64,000 nt of DNA from Jaminaea rosea. Its lineage: Eukaryota > Basidiomycota > Exobasidiomycetes > Microstromatales. Location: assembly GCF_003144245.1 (NCBI RefSeq), contig NW_020289976.1, positions 310,001 to 374,000 on the forward strand. Reading direction: 5' to 3'. The notes under the pieces were generated by a model that saw only the letters and a program-made list of their open reading frames with translations, was not told the origin of the DNA and made no database searches. Both the position numbers and the translations under genes were made by a program. Shown in pieces: positions 29,594 through 41,000 of the stretch (position 1 is the stretch's first letter; the number at the start of each line of letters is the position of its first letter).

Positions 29594-32500
29594 TCACGCT
29601 TGCGGAGCCTCGTCACCCTTCCGCTTCCCCTCATCGGTAGTCGCAGCCGTGACAACAACCTCAGGCCCCGCAGCCTCTGCTTCAGCTTCTCGCACAGGCG
29701 CAGGCGTCGACAGGGGCAGTGCCTTCTCCTCCTTTCGTCGAGTCGTGATCGCCTCCGACCGCATCTCAAACCCGGCCCTTGCCTCCCACATGGCCCTCTT
29801 GTGCTTCACGACCTCGAGCCACACCTTCTCCTCCCAGCTCGTCGCTGGACCGCTGACCCTCCCATCACTTTCCTCCTCACTGTCCTCCTCGTGACTTGCG
29901 TTCTCACGTAGTGTGCGTTTCGCTTGCGGAGGGCGGTCTGCAGGCGCTGCTGGAGCAGCGGCAGTAGTAGTAGCAGCAGCAGTAGGGCCAGAGGCCCGCA
30001 ATGTAGTTCCCCGGTCGCGACGAGCCGGCAAAGCTGGTGGACCTACCGCTCCACTGGTCTGCTGCTGCCGTCTCGGCGGGACAGGAGGTGCCGATGACGA
30101 TGATGACGCCGAAGCCGATGGTGACATGGCGGACGAGGCGATCGGCGTGGCCACGCCCTCCTCTCCTTCTGCCATACTAGACTTCGAGCGTCCCTCATTC
30201 GCTTTGGCTACGTCCAGGTTCGGGAGCTGCTTGCCCCCGCTAGTCGTGGCCGAGTCCGTCGCTGCCTCCGACTCGGCCCCTTCATCCTTGGCCGTATCCT
30301 CCGTAACAGTAGCAGTCGCTCCACTATCATCAGCATCCTCTGCTGCCTCGTCCTTCTCTGCTCCCGCTTCCGCATCAGGATCGTCCGCAGGAGTGGCGGC
30401 GCCGTGCCCCTGACTCTCCGCATCATGAAAGCCGGCATCGTCATCATCACTGCTCCCGTTTGAGGTACGCTTGCTATGCGTGTCGGTTTCGGCCTCCTTG
30501 TCGGTTGAGCTCTTGTCTCCCTGCTGATCATTCGAGGACTCTTCTGCTTCGCTGATGGCTGCTTTCTCGCCTACAGGGGCGGTGGCATCGGCAGCCTCGT
30601 CCTTCGCCGTTGGGTTTGGCGTTGCTTCCGACTCTGGCTCCTTCGCCTCCTCGTCTTCCTCTTTCGATACAGGCAACGGAGTCGGCAATGTCTCCTTCCT
30701 CCCGTTGACCTGCACGCCCGCGACCTTCCCCCGACCCGTCCGCCTCTCTTGTGCGCCATCCTCGTCCCACCCTTTGCCCTCCAATACGATCTGACGCTCC
30801 AGACTCCTCAAATAGCCCCAGAAGGCGCACGCCGCCCTAAGTCGCGCAAGACAGTGGTGCGGGCAAAGGAGGTAGCGACTGGTGGCCGTTTCGGATAGAC
30901 GGAAGATGTGAGTTGGGACTGGGAGCGGGTAAGGCTGGTCGTGAGCCGACGTGGTGGTGGAAATGAGGGTGGTCGAGGCTGACGAATTGGGGGTGGGTCC
31001 AGGAGTAGCGGAAGCGCCGGGCGTGGTAGCTGTGCTGCTCGCTGCATCGCTAGCTGGGGCGCTCTCACCGCTTGCGGAGCCGTCTGCCCACAAGGGAAGC
31101 TTGGGACTGCCTGCTTTCGCTCGCAGCGAGCTGAGCGAACTGAACAGGCCACTACGCGCCGTCTTGAGGGTGGGAGGTTTTGGACTCGCACTGCCGGTTG
31201 TAGTCGCCGCTGCTGAGGATGAGGAGGCATCCCCTCCTGCACTTGAGTCTACAGAGAGGGACTGCGAAGACGATGAGGCACCGGGCGTACTGCTCCCTCC
31301 TGCCGCTTCTCTCAACGATGAAGCAGCCGAGCCAGCCATGCTGGACGCCCAGCTCGTCACCGACCTCAAGTCCGGGGTCCCAGTCGCGGACGCTCCCTCT
31401 TCCTTCCCGTCAGCGCCCCCAGGCATTGGCACATTGACTACGTGCATCCCGCAAAGGGCACACGCGGCCGGAGGGAGATGTCTATAAAGCGCCCGGACTG
31501 CCTGCTCATCCTCCACCTTGCCTCCTGGGAAGACGGGCTCAATCACGAGCTGCCCGTCTAGGATTGCCGTATTCGCTTGTCGCCTGCTCAACCAATTCAA
31601 GCCGGGCGCAAAGTCCAGACGAAGGCAGGGGTCCGAGTCCTCTTCTTGACATCGCTTGATGAAGGGGAGAGAGAGCTGGGAGGAGAGGGAGACCAGAGAC
31701 TCGCAGTTGCTGGGAAGGAGAGGATAGTCCTTATGCCGGGATACGCCGGCGAGGAGGAAGGGAGATGTCTGAGTCGCATCTGCTGATGAGGCTGGGGTGA
31801 AGCCGGACGAGGAAGAGGAGCCTGATGAGCGGAGTGTAGGGGAGGTGGGTATTGAAGAGGAAGAGGAAGAGGAAGATTGGCCGCCGCCGATGTAATTGCC
31901 TGAGCTGTTCTTGCGGTGCGAGAGGTAGGGACGGGAAGGGTCGTAAGGATAGTTGTAGAAGGGGGCCAGCTGTTTGCGTAGTTTGCGAAGGTGGGCAAGG
32001 AAGGCGTGGAGCTCCTGATAGGGGACAATGTCCAGCATGAGGACCAGGGGCGGTGGAGCCGACGAAGATGAAGGCGAGCCCACTTGGTGCTGCGCCCTCG
32101 AGCTTGACGCCGCCTCTCCAGCCTCCTTGCTAGCCTCCAGCTTCTTTTGCAGATCGCCCAACACCTTTTGCTGCTCAAGCATGATGCCTTCGGTATCCTG
32201 CAATCGCTCCTCCATGCTCTTGCTCTTCTCCTCGGCCCTCGCCCTCGCCAGCCTCTCAACCGCAACCATGCGATTGGCCTCGTTGAAGAGACTTGCACTC
32301 AGCTCATCCAGCTCAGCCTCAATCTTTGCCTTGTCGCTCTCAGCCTGTCCCCTTTGCTTCGTTTCCTCGATAACACGATCCATCATACGAGTCATTTCCG
32401 TCGACACGTGAGCCTTCTCCACCAGCAGGCCCGTGTTGAGAGCAGCCAAGTGCTCCTGCCTCTCTTTCTCGAGGGAGGCGACCTGGGTGGTGCCAGACAT

Positions 32501-32866
32501 GACACGCTCGCGGGCGTCGGAGAGGTCGTCTTCGAGGTCGGAGATGCGCATGAAGGACGAGACGAGCTTGCCATTGAGACCTGTCACTTGGTTGGTCAGG
32601 TCGGCGATGCGGCTGCGAAGCGTGGCCACATCGTCGAGGTCTTCGGTAGAGGAGGCAGCGCCGGTCGATGTGTCCGGCGCTGCGGCGGTAGCTTCAGCCT
32701 TGCCGTCGGATGGTCGAGCTTCGCCGTTGCCAGCGTTGCCCGTGGCCGTCGTCGCTGTATGCATTTCCCCGTCTGCCCCCTGGCTGACGGATGTGTTCAC
32801 GGTGTCCGTCGAAGCGGAGGCATCAGTGGCCATCGACGATTGTGCAGGATCTGATGAGGAAGACAT
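29594..32866 (-). CDS. SEC2: Sec2-type Rab GEF
   Basis: Guanine nucleotide exchange factor for the Sec4/Rab8 GTPase on secretory vesicles. Single exon, 1090 aa from the ATG at 32866 (MSSSSDPAQSSMATDA). Residues about 80-245 form a long coiled coil with the GEF signature SASLFNEANRMVAVERLARA, the most conserved Sec2/Rabin8 segment. Downstream, a second conserved fungal region holds GLNWLSRRQANTAILDG, IEPVFPGGKVEDEQ, LPPAACALCG and LLCPHHCLARLRAACAFWGY; its CxxC and CxxHC residues could bind metal. Between and after are Ser/Ala/Pro-rich and acidic low-complexity stretches. A longer reading frame upstream to 33145 lacks an ATG and is taken as leader. Its stop lies 115 bp from the end of the aprataxin-like gene (convergent). 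Confidence 0.9.
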   Translation of the reverse strand: MSSSSDPAQSSMATDASASTDTVNTSVSQGADGEMHTATTATGNAGNGEARPSDGKAEATAAAPDTSTGAASSTEDLDDVATLRSRIADLTNQVTGLNGKLVSSFMRISDLEDDLSDARERVMSGTTQVASLEKERQEHLAALNTGLLVEKAHVSTEMTRMMDRVIEETKQRGQAESDKAKIEAELDELSASLFNEANRMVAVERLARARAEEKSKSMEERLQDTEGIMLEQQKVLGDLQKKLEASKEAGEAASSSRAQHQVGSPSSSSAPPPLVLMLDIVPYQELHAFLAHLRKLRKQLAPFYNYPYDPSRPYLSHRKNSSGNYIGGGQSSSSSSSSIPTSPTLRSSGSSSSSGFTPASSADATQTSPFLLAGVSRHKDYPLLPSNCESLVSLSSQLSLPFIKRCQEEDSDPCLRLDFAPGLNWLSRRQANTAILDGQLVIEPVFPGGKVEDEQAVRALYRHLPPAACALCGMHVVNVPMPGGADGKEEGASATGTPDLRSVTSWASSMAGSAASSLREAAGGSSTPGASSSSQSLSVDSSAGGDASSSSAAATTTGSASPKPPTLKTARSGLFSSLSSLRAKAGSPKLPLWADGSASGESAPASDAASSTATTPGASATPGPTPNSSASTTLISTTTSAHDQPYPLPVPTHIFRLSETATSRYLLCPHHCLARLRAACAFWGYLRSLERQIVLEGKGWDEDGAQERRTGRGKVAGVQVNGRKETLPTPLPVSKEEDEEAKEPESEATPNPTAKDEAADATAPVGEKAAISEAEESSNDQQGDKSSTDKEAETDTHSKRTSNGSSDDDDAGFHDAESQGHGAATPADDPDAEAGAEKDEAAEDADDSGATATVTEDTAKDEGAESEAATDSATTSGGKQLPNLDVAKANEGRSKSSMAEGEEGVATPIASSAMSPSASASSSSSAPPVPPRRQQQTSGAVGPPALPARRDRGTTLRASGPTAAATTTAAAPAAPADRPPQAKRTLRENASHEEDSEEESDGRVSGPATSWEEKVWLEVVKHKRAMWEARAGFEMRSEAITTRRKEEKALPLSTPAPVREAEAEAAGPEVVVTAATTDEGKRKGDEAPQA

Positions 32867-33184
32867 GATGCTCAACGAGCGTCCCTGCGACGGCTCGACG
32901 AGAGAAGAGCGGATGTTGGTGAAGGAGAAAGGATAGGGAGCAAAGTCGCAACTCGGTCTGTCGTCACCATCGCCTCGCCCCGCCTCTCCGCTCGCTCGAC
33001 CAACACACCAACCCACGCCCGTCCGCCCGCACGTCCGCCATCTTCCCACGCACGACTCACACCTTCGCAGCAAAGCGCTCGCTCGCTCGAGTTTCCAGTC
33101 TATGAGATTAGGAGCACACGATCGTCTACAGAGGCATAGAGGCAATGCAACACATCATGATCATCACCACCACCCCAAAGGCAC
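32867..33184. other. Gap between SEC2 start and NEW1 stop
   Basis: 318 bp, the SEC2 leader and promoter plus the NEW1 3' UTR. An uninterrupted frame runs into SEC2 but has no ATG. Confidence 0.5.
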
Positions 33185-36100
33185 TTACTTGCGCTTGTTC
33201 GGGGGCAGCTTCTTCTTGGCGGCAGCGGCAGCGGCCTCCCCGCCTTCCTTGCCTCCCTCACCTTCGCTCTCGGTATCAACAGGCTTCTCGCCGCCCTCCA
33301 ACAGCCACTTCTGCACCCTCGCCCTCCTGCGCTCTTCCTGCGCCTTGATCTCGTTACGAGTCTTCTTCTTCTTCTTCCCCTTGGCAGCCTTGAGCTTCGA
33401 CATGTCCTGGTCTTCGGCATCAGACCCAGCGGGGGTAGCGGCAGCAGAGCTCATAGGGGTAGCAGCCTTTGATCCCAGACGGGAGGCGACGCGTGATGAG
33501 CCGCCAGCAGGGGTGCCAGGAGGGAAGGCGGGAGTGCCAGGGCCCGGGGTAGAGGCATTGTCGTCTACGACTTCCTCTTGTGCCTCGTCGCCGAAGTTCT
33601 GCTCAAGACCGACGTTCTTCGTCTTGGACATGATACGGCCATTGTCTACCTGCCACTGCTCGGGGAAGAGGGCATTGACGAACTCCTCGTTGTGACTGAT
33701 GCAGACGACTGCTCCACCCCACTCGCGGATGGCGATGGCCAGACCACCAAGGGCCTCACGGTCCAGATAGTTGGTGGGCTCATCGAGGACGAGGATTTGC
33801 GGGTTGTTCCACATGGCAGCAGCCAGGCAGACCTTGACTTTCTGCCCACCAGAGAGACCGCGGATCTCGTTGTTCTGAGCAATCTCGCCGTTGAGACCCA
33901 CCTCCTCCAGCGTCTCCCTGATAGCCTTCTGTGTCATCTCCCTGGCGCCAGCACCCTCGCGCGCGTTCTCCACGTCGTCGAAGCGCCCCACAATCTTGGC
34001 GAAGCCCAACTCGTTCAAACGCTCACGCGGGATCCAGGTGTTGTCCTTGTGGAGCATTCCCCTCCACTTGATCTCATACTCAAAGCCGCGCTTCATCTTC
34101 CTTCGGCCAACGATGAACTCGATCTGGCGCTTCTCGCCCGTGGACGAGACGATGGGCTTGGCAAGCTGCTCGGCCTCCTCCTCGGAGATCTTGCGGTTGG
34201 CCTTCTCGTCGGCCTCCTTGTCCGAGCCATCGCTGTAGCGCCAGCGGATGTAGTCGCAGGCTGTCTTCTCGAGATGCTGCTCGAGGTGGTGGAAGGCGTG
34301 CTGCGCGAGGAGGGCAACACGGAGGTTAGGGTGCTTCTCGACCTTGCCCTTTTGAGGAATGACCTCCTCCGTCAGGACCTTGATGAGGGTCGACTTGCCC
34401 GCACCGTTCGGGCCGAGGACCGCGACACGAGACGAGAGGGTGACGGCGCAAGAGGCGTCAGTGATGGAGGGCTTCTTCATGCCAGGGTACGTGTACGTGG
34501 CGTCGGTGACCTTGAGAATCGTCCTCGTCGTCGATCGTACGCCCATGAGGGAGCCAGGCGGAGGGAAGGAGAACTTGACCGATGTGGCAGCGAGCGAGAT
34601 GTAGGACTTGGCCTCGGGCTTGGTCGCAATGAACTTGGACAAGTTGCCCTTGTAGTATTTGAGCTTCTTCGACTCGTACGAAATGATGTCCGTGCAGACT
34701 GTGTCGAGGAAGCCAACGTCGTGCGAGACGGTCAGAACGGTGATGTTGTCGTTTGAGATGAGATAGTTCTCCAGCCAGTGGACCGAGGCGACGTCCAAGT
34801 GGTTCGTCGGCTCGTCAAGGAGGAGAACGTCTGCGCCAATGAGCATAGCACGAGCCAGCTCGAGCTTCATCTTCCAGCCACCGGAGAGCGAGGCGACCGG
34901 GTTGCTCTGCCTCTCCTCGTCGAAGCCGACCTCGAACAAGGCCTTGCTGACCTGGTCCTTGGTCTTGCCTCCAAGACGCGGGTCTTTGGCGATGAAGTCG
35001 AGGATGGGCATCGAGGCGTCCTCGCCCTGGTTGTGCTCAACCATGACCGTGACCAAGTCGCTTGGATAGCCCTCGACCTTGCCGTCTCGCATAGCCTTCA
35101 GCAAAGTACTCTTACCGCTACCGTTGGCAGCCACGATACCGTAGCGCCTACCGCGGTACAGCTTGAGCCAGGTGTGGTTGAGGAGAAGCAGACCACCGTA
35201 AGCCAAGGAGAACTCGATGCGGCACACGCACTCGCCGACCTCGTCATCCTCATCCTCGGGCTTGCCGAAGCGGGCGCGGTCGATCTCAGAGTATTGCTGG
35301 CGCAGGTTGTCAGTAACGAGCCTTGCTTTCTCCTCGGAAGAGCAGATGCGGCGAAGGTAGGGAAGGACATAGACATCGTCCCAAGGCGCTTGCTGTACCA
35401 CACGCTTGTCGGCCAGGCGGACGATCAGGCGGGCAACCCAATCCAGACCGAGCATAGCAAACTCGTCGCTCTTGACGTTGGCGTGCTCCTCGGGCACGTT
35501 GCCCTGTACCGCTGCAATGATGGAGCCCAGAGCTGCGCTCTTGGCCTGCTCGAATGCAGCGACGGGATCCTCATCCGAGGCCTTGGCAGCGCCTACGGCC
35601 TTGGTGGCAGCCTGCAGCGTCTCGACAGCGCGGCGGGCGTACTCTCGGACCTCGGGGAAGGAAGCTCCCTTCTCGATCCTCTCGACACCAGGCGTGAGGG
35701 CGGGCAAGAACTTGGCTGCCTCGTGAGGGTCGCGGACGAGCTTGCACAAGTTGTCGACAACGACGACAGTCTGGCGCTGGACGGTCTGGTTGCGCTCTCC
35801 GAGGGCTCGGACGAGGAGCGGGACCATAACGGCAAGGGCTGGTCCAGTAACCTCAGCTACGAAGGTCGTCGACGAAAGCTTTTTGACAGTGGCCGACACA
35901 GTGTCTGGCGCTCGCATCGTCTCGACGAGATCGGGGATATAAGGTCGGATGTCGTTGTTGTCGATGACACCGCAGACTTTAGTAGCAGCCTTGATTGCTG
36001 CCTTGCTGATCTCCGCCTTGGTCTCGTGCATGGCATTAGTCAGGTAGGGAATGAGTGTGGGGAGCTGCTCTCCGATTTGCTCCTGGTTCTTGTCGGCGAG

Positions 36101-36601
36101 CTTGCCAATGAGCTTGAGGGCGCCGACCTTGGACTGCCATTTTGACGCACTGGAAGAGAGGGTGGCATAGAGGGTATCGAGGAGCTCGGGGATGGCTTCG
36201 GCGGGGACGAGAACAAAGAGGTAATCGATTGCCTTTTGCGCGGCCTCGACTACGACGTCACCCTTGTCGGCGAGGAGGTCGAGGAGGACGGGAAGAGTCT
36301 GAGGGAGGAGCCATGGCTCAGCTCCGAGTGGTGAAGGCGCATTCTTGCCTGCGACCTTGTTGAAGATGTCAGCGAGGCCGATAGCTGCTGCTTCCCTCTC
36401 GTAGCCGCTCTTCTTGTTCTTTGCGGCCTTGACAAGAGAGGGGATGATTGCCTCGGAATCAACTACTCGCAGTCCATGGTCGTTGATGTACGAGGCCAGC
36501 GAGTCAGCGGCCTTTTGGCAGTCCTCAGCTGAGGGCGCCTTGTAGAGGGCCTCTAGGTGAGTGGCAGCAGACGCTGAACCAGCGCCATTGACGGCTGCCA
36601 T
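33185..36601 (-). CDS. NEW1: New1/Elf1 ABC translation factor (eEF3-like)
   Basis: ABC ATPase acting on ribosomes (yeast New1, termination/recycling; fission yeast Elf1). 1138 aa from the ATG at 36601. Order: HEAT repeats about 20-360 (SSTTFVAEVTGPALAVMVP); four-helix region; first ABC domain with NGSGKST near 495, LSGGWKMKL near 570 and LLLDEPTNHLD near 600; second ABC domain with GPNGAGKST near 732, a chromodomain insert near 840-862 (YEIKWRGMLHKDNTWIPRE), LSGGQKVKV near 913 and LVLDEPTNYLD near 935. The basic end TRNEIKAQEERRRARVQKW and the intact KW chromodomain fit New1/Elf1 better than eEF3 proper. In the first Walker A loop the leading GP is AA (AANGSGKST). It is divergent from the phosducin-like gene. 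Confidence 0.9.
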   Translation of the reverse strand: MAAVNGAGSASAATHLEALYKAPSAEDCQKAADSLASYINDHGLRVVDSEAIIPSLVKAAKNKKSGYEREAAAIGLADIFNKVAGKNAPSPLGAEPWLLPQTLPVLLDLLADKGDVVVEAAQKAIDYLFVLVPAEAIPELLDTLYATLSSSASKWQSKVGALKLIGKLADKNQEQIGEQLPTLIPYLTNAMHETKAEISKAAIKAATKVCGVIDNNDIRPYIPDLVETMRAPDTVSATVKKLSSTTFVAEVTGPALAVMVPLLVRALGERNQTVQRQTVVVVDNLCKLVRDPHEAAKFLPALTPGVERIEKGASFPEVREYARRAVETLQAATKAVGAAKASDEDPVAAFEQAKSAALGSIIAAVQGNVPEEHANVKSDEFAMLGLDWVARLIVRLADKRVVQQAPWDDVYVLPYLRRICSSEEKARLVTDNLRQQYSEIDRARFGKPEDEDDEVGECVCRIEFSLAYGGLLLLNHTWLKLYRGRRYGIVAANGSGKSTLLKAMRDGKVEGYPSDLVTVMVEHNQGEDASMPILDFIAKDPRLGGKTKDQVSKALFEVGFDEERQSNPVASLSGGWKMKLELARAMLIGADVLLLDEPTNHLDVASVHWLENYLISNDNITVLTVSHDVGFLDTVCTDIISYESKKLKYYKGNLSKFIATKPEAKSYISLAATSVKFSFPPPGSLMGVRSTTRTILKVTDATYTYPGMKKPSITDASCAVTLSSRVAVLGPNGAGKSTLIKVLTEEVIPQKGKVEKHPNLRVALLAQHAFHHLEQHLEKTACDYIRWRYSDGSDKEADEKANRKISEEEAEQLAKPIVSSTGEKRQIEFIVGRRKMKRGFEYEIKWRGMLHKDNTWIPRERLNELGFAKIVGRFDDVENAREGAGAREMTQKAIRETLEEVGLNGEIAQNNEIRGLSGGQKVKVCLAAAMWNNPQILVLDEPTNYLDREALGGLAIAIREWGGAVVCISHNEEFVNALFPEQWQVDNGRIMSKTKNVGLEQNFGDEAQEEVVDDNASTPGPGTPAFPPGTPAGGSSRVASRLGSKAATPMSSAAATPAGSDAEDQDMSKLKAAKGKKKKKTRNEIKAQEERRRARVQKWLLEGGEKPVDTESEGEGGKEGGEAAAAAAKKKLPPNKRK

Positions 36602-36915
36602 CGCGAAAGGAGGAAGAGGGTTGAGTGGTGGTTGAAAAGGAGAGGGTGACAAATAGTGAGGAAGCTAGGAAGCAAGCGCTCGTGCCCGTCGTGTCGAGCG
36701 GACGCAGACCACAAATTTCGCTCGAGGCTGCGTTCGACCTGCAGGGGAGAGGCGAGCAAGTGAAACCACGCCCCCCGTGGTGCTCCATGAGCCACGTGGT
36801 CGAACCGAGCCCAGTCCGTCGATGAGAGTGAGTGGCCCCGGCGTCAAGATGAGATCGAAGTGCGGCTGTGACTTTGACTTCTTCTCGATTCTATATCTCA
36901 CCCGCGACTACTAAG
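36602..36915. promoter_or_regulatory. Divergent NEW1 / phosducin-like promoter region
   Basis: 314 bp between divergent start codons. No recognisable motif beyond a CT-rich leader on the NEW1 side. Confidence 0.5.
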
Positions 36916-37962
36916 ATGCAAGCGGAAGTCGATCCAACGCAGGACACCGAGTTGTACGTGTACAAGCGCACACGCGAGCTGAGATGGCAGAAGCAGGAGC
37001 GTCACTGACTCCTATTGATCTCTCTCACCTCGGCCCGCAGCCACGATGCCCTCCGTGCTCACGGGATTATCCCGCCCAAGCCGCCTTCACGCTCTCCCTC
37101 GCCAGAGCTTCCAACTGATCAAGAGCGTCGCGCAACGGAGCTGGATAAGGCCACAGTAGAGGACATAGACCGCGCCCTGGAGCAGGACGGCGGTCGAGGC
37201 GGTGAAGACGGCGATGAGGAGGAGAAACTCCTCTTGAGAATACGACAGCAGCGCCTCGATGCTTTGGCCAAAGAAAGGAAGAGGGGCAGATTCGGACGTG
37301 TCTATCCAATCAGCAGACCAGACTATACGCGTGAGGTCACAGAAGCTAGCAAGGTGGATCCGGATCGTATTGGCAAGGACGACGATGACCCAGACGATGA
37401 TGACGATGTCGCAGAGACTGGCGCGGGCACCGTAGGTGGCTCAGCAGCCAAACAATCACGCGCCAAGGGCACCGGCGTCGTCTGTTTCCTGTACAAGGAC
37501 AGCATCGAGGAGTGTCGCCTCCTCTCCGGCTACCTGGACCGCCTCGCATCAAAGTACCCCGCAACCAAGTTCGTCAGCATAGTTGGGGACCAGTGCATCC
37601 CCAACTATCCAGACAAGAACCTGCCCACACTCCTCGTCTACCGCAACGGCGAGCTCCATCGACAGATCATCGGCCTCAGACCCGAGATTGGCTTGGACGG
37701 CATGAAGACGAAGTGCGAAGATATCGAGTTGCTCCTTACCGCAGTGGGCGTCGTCGATCGTTCGACGGTGCCCGGGTCGGCGACGCACCAGGATAATGGG
37801 GAGGGGGATATGGACAGGAGGGAGAAGGAGGAGAGGAGAAAGGAGGAGCGTCAAGAGGCCGAGGATCAGGACGAAGGTTTTGGAGGGAGCAATAGAAAAT
37901 ACGACAAGCCAAGCGTGCGAAGTCAGGAGGAAGAGGACGATGATCTCGATTGGGATCTGTGA
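36916..37962 (+). CDS. Phosducin-like protein (Plp2/PDCL3 type)
   Basis: Thioredoxin-fold co-chaperone of the CCT chaperonin. 319 aa, two exons: 36916-36953 and 37041-37962. The short first exon encodes MQAEVDPTQDTE and joins in phase 2 to FHDALRAHGIIPPK, the conserved PLP2 N-terminus (usually DTEWNDILRxxGILPPK). A charged helical region follows, an acidic insert (DDDDPDDDDD), then the thioredoxin-like domain: VVCFLYKDSIEECRLL, YPATKFVSIVGDQCIPNYPD, LPTLLVYRNGELHRQIIGL. The C-terminus is acidic with Lys/Arg-Glu repeats and ends DDDLDWDL. The usual thioredoxin CxxC is absent, as in all phosducins. It is convergent with MON2. Confidence 0.92.
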
Positions 37963-38011
37963 CGGCTGGCGTAGCGGCCTCGCAATGCAAAACTCACTTT
38001 CGATGAGGATC

Positions 38012-38031
38012 ATGATGATGATGATGATGAT
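38012..38031. repeat. (ATG)n microsatellite
   Basis: Six to seven ATG units between the convergent phosducin-like and MON2 genes. Confidence 0.85.
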
Positions 38032-38099
38032 TACGATGGTACTGAGGTTGTTGATGCGAATATACAATAGAGTCCAGTGAGCAGCCGACCGCCCATCCA

Positions 38100-41000
38100 T
38101 TACTCAAACGACTCAGACAGCAGGTTCAAGCAATCCCTGGCGAGGTCCGCTATCCTCCTCGGCTGGCCACGATCTCGGCGATCACCGCCGAAAAGATCGC
38201 CTCCGCCAAGGAGGCTCGTGTCCCCATAGTCGAAGCCCTGCGGCATGTGATGGAGCAGCGGACCGCGCCCGCTCACTGGGGACGCTGAAGCGACGCAGCT
38301 GAGGGCAACTACGTCGAGGAGGGTACCGTGCAGGGCGAAGAGGTGCGAGAGTGGAGTGCGATGCGCCAATGAGGCCAGCGTTGCCTCGCCCTGCTGCTCT
38401 TCGCCAGAGTAGTGTGCTTCAAGGTATTGTGTCGCGTCCCCCGACTTCGCGGCGGAGAGTGTCTCTGGTTGGAGACGAAGATCGAGGAGGTGCGAAAGGA
38501 TGAGGTAGGCCTCTTCGTCCCTCAGACGCGGGAAAGGGGCGCTTCCCAGCAACGCTGCGTCTGCTGTGTAGCTCTTGAGACTTGCCTTGACTCGTCGAAG
38601 GAGGACGGGCAGCGACAGGGCCGCGACACGATGTCGTCTACGCTTGCGCTCCTCGTTGTCCTCGATGCCGGGAAGCAGGGAGTTCGAGCACATAAGAAAG
38701 AGCATGTTCAGGCAGGCTTTGGCCAAATTCTCCCGCGACGTCGCCTGCGGAGCCAGGACGGTACCTGAGGGCAGTTTTGGACCGTTGAGCTCGTAGACTT
38801 CCGCTTGCCCGCTACTGGATGATTGGGGTGGGTCGCGGTCAAGGGCTGCACTCTCCTCGTGGCACCGACTCGCACGAGCGAGGGAGACGGCGAACTGCTC
38901 CACGATGGCTGCAGGTGTGCGCTTACTCCCCAACACGGGCCAGACGTGTCGCTCAAAGATGCAGAGGATGACGAGGTCGAAAGCTCCGTCTCGCTCCTGG
39001 TCCTCTTCGTGGCCTGAGCAGTCGCCGTCGAAAGCTGCCTGGTAGACGGCGAGCAGGTGACGCCAAATACCTTCCAAATCTTCGTCGGGCAGGTCCTGCT
39101 CGCTCGCTTCATCAAGGAAATCACAGGCTCCAGGGCACATCGAGGCGAAAGCCAGGGTGGCCTCCTGCCAGAGAGGGCGAGGAGGGGCCAGGTCCTTCGG
39201 CGCATACCGATAAGGTTGTGGACAATCGTAGCGCAGCTTGATGGGTACAGCCAGAGCCGCTAGGACGGCGTTGAAGGCGCCTGAGGTATACGTATCCGCT
39301 TCGTGCTTATGCTTGCTAAAAAGGTTGATGGCGTCGCGCACTGCTTCTTTGTGGGCGGCAATGTACGTACGCTGCGAGCTCGAACCTTGCTGCGGCTGGG
39401 CCCCTGATGCCGAGGGCAGCAGCGTGAAGGGCAAGGAGATCCTCTCAGCAATCGTGCGAAGCAGTGCTGCAGGTAGGCCAGGCTGGTGGTTCAGCGCGAA
39501 CAAAATGTCGCGCGTCGCAGCCTGAACAGGCGTCAACTTGTCAACGTCATTGATGCCCTGCCCGGACCCCGCGTACGTCTCAACGAGGTGCAGCCGTGGT
39601 ACTGCCTCCAATTCTACGCTCTCCGGCTGGCAGCGGTAGAGCTCGGAGAAGGTCTCCCCGAACGCGAGCAGATTGGGGTGCGAGAAAGTTGTGGGGGCCG
39701 ACGCAAGACTGTCGGCCATGCCCGCCCAGGTCAACCAGGCTTGCCGCCAAGCATAGCGGATCTTGTCGTTCTGTGCGTCGACTTGAGATGACAAGATGGT
39801 ACGGAGAGCAGCGATGGATGCCTGCGAGACGAGGGCTGGTCCGGCGAGGAAGCTCGACTTGATCTTTGCCAAAAGTGTGTCCCACAGCTCGACAAAGTCT
39901 TCTGCGGCTATCAGGCGCGAAGAGAGAAAGGCGCTGACGACCGGCGCAAGCTCTTCGTATGCCACGGACTGCGTCTTTTGCCATTGCTGGGCCTGCTCTG
40001 CAGCGGGGTCTTCCTGACTCGGTCGACTCAGTGACGATTTGCGACGAGTGCGAGAGGGCGAAGAGGCTGTGTCGGCTTCAGATGCGCCAATTGTCGGTGC
40101 AGGCGGTGACTTCGGCGCGACGCTAGCTGCAGCGGTAGCGTCCAGAAGAGGGAAGACCTCCTTACGCAACGCTGTCGACCATGCTGTAGAGTCGAGCATC
40201 TGCCCATACGAGGACAACACGCGGAAGAGTCCAGAGATGGCCGCATCACGTACCTCGGCCCGGCCATCTGCGGCAATGAGGCGGAAGGCTGTAAGGAGCC
40301 TAAGCCAGAGCGGGAGACAGTCAGGAGCAGCGGTGGTAGAGGACGATGTGGACGACGAGGGCGAGGAGCGGTCCGCAATTTCTGCTGTGAGGCTCCACAG
40401 AGCACTGCTGGCCGTGAGCGCGACGTTGATATCCTCTGCCAAGCCGAAGCCTTGAAGAGCTTCGATGACAAGCAGAAGCTGATCGAGGCTCAGTGCTGCC
40501 AGAAGATCGTTGCAGATCAGCTGCGTGGCAGCGAACGCCGTCTTGACGAGGGGAAGTGTCATCCTGGCTGCATTTGCGTCGTGCGAAGGACGATGACAAG
40601 CGGCGATTGCGGTCTCGAAGATGTCGTCCCACCCTAACCTCAGCGCATAGCCGTGAGTCTCAAGGATCTTGCGCAGTGTCTCAACACCGACCTTGCGCAC
40701 TTCTACGGCGGGCTGCGAGACATCCTTGTTGAGGACGCTCACCGTGCGCAGAGGCGCAAACACCCGGCGTTGCAAGGCTTCCGCTTCTGCCTTTTCGTGC
40801 TCTGTGCCCATGGAGGCGAGAAGCAGCGCAGCGAGGGCTTCTGCGGCTTGAGTGCGGAGGACCGGCCGGACGTTGGAGTCACATGCTAGATCGAGCAGCA
40901 CTTTGGTCGCCTGACTCCAGCCGCGCTCTTCACTGCTCTCGTTGAGTCGCTTGACGTTGAGACGCAGCACAGTGTCGAGATTGAGCATGTAGATGGAGCC

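Noticed and set aside
32867-33145. 93-residue N-terminal extension of SEC2
   Set aside because: No ATG in the extension; Cys/Arg-rich unlike Sec2; the ATG at 32866 is the natural start.
34778-36145. 455-aa open frame on the + strand
   Set aside because: Exact antisense of the NEW1 coding exon; a GC-rich codon-bias shadow.
33185-36601. Calling this gene eEF3 (YEF3)
   Set aside because: The canonical chromodomain block, the WNNPQILVLDEPTNYLD context and the KAQEERRRARVQKW end match New1/Elf1 rather than eEF3.
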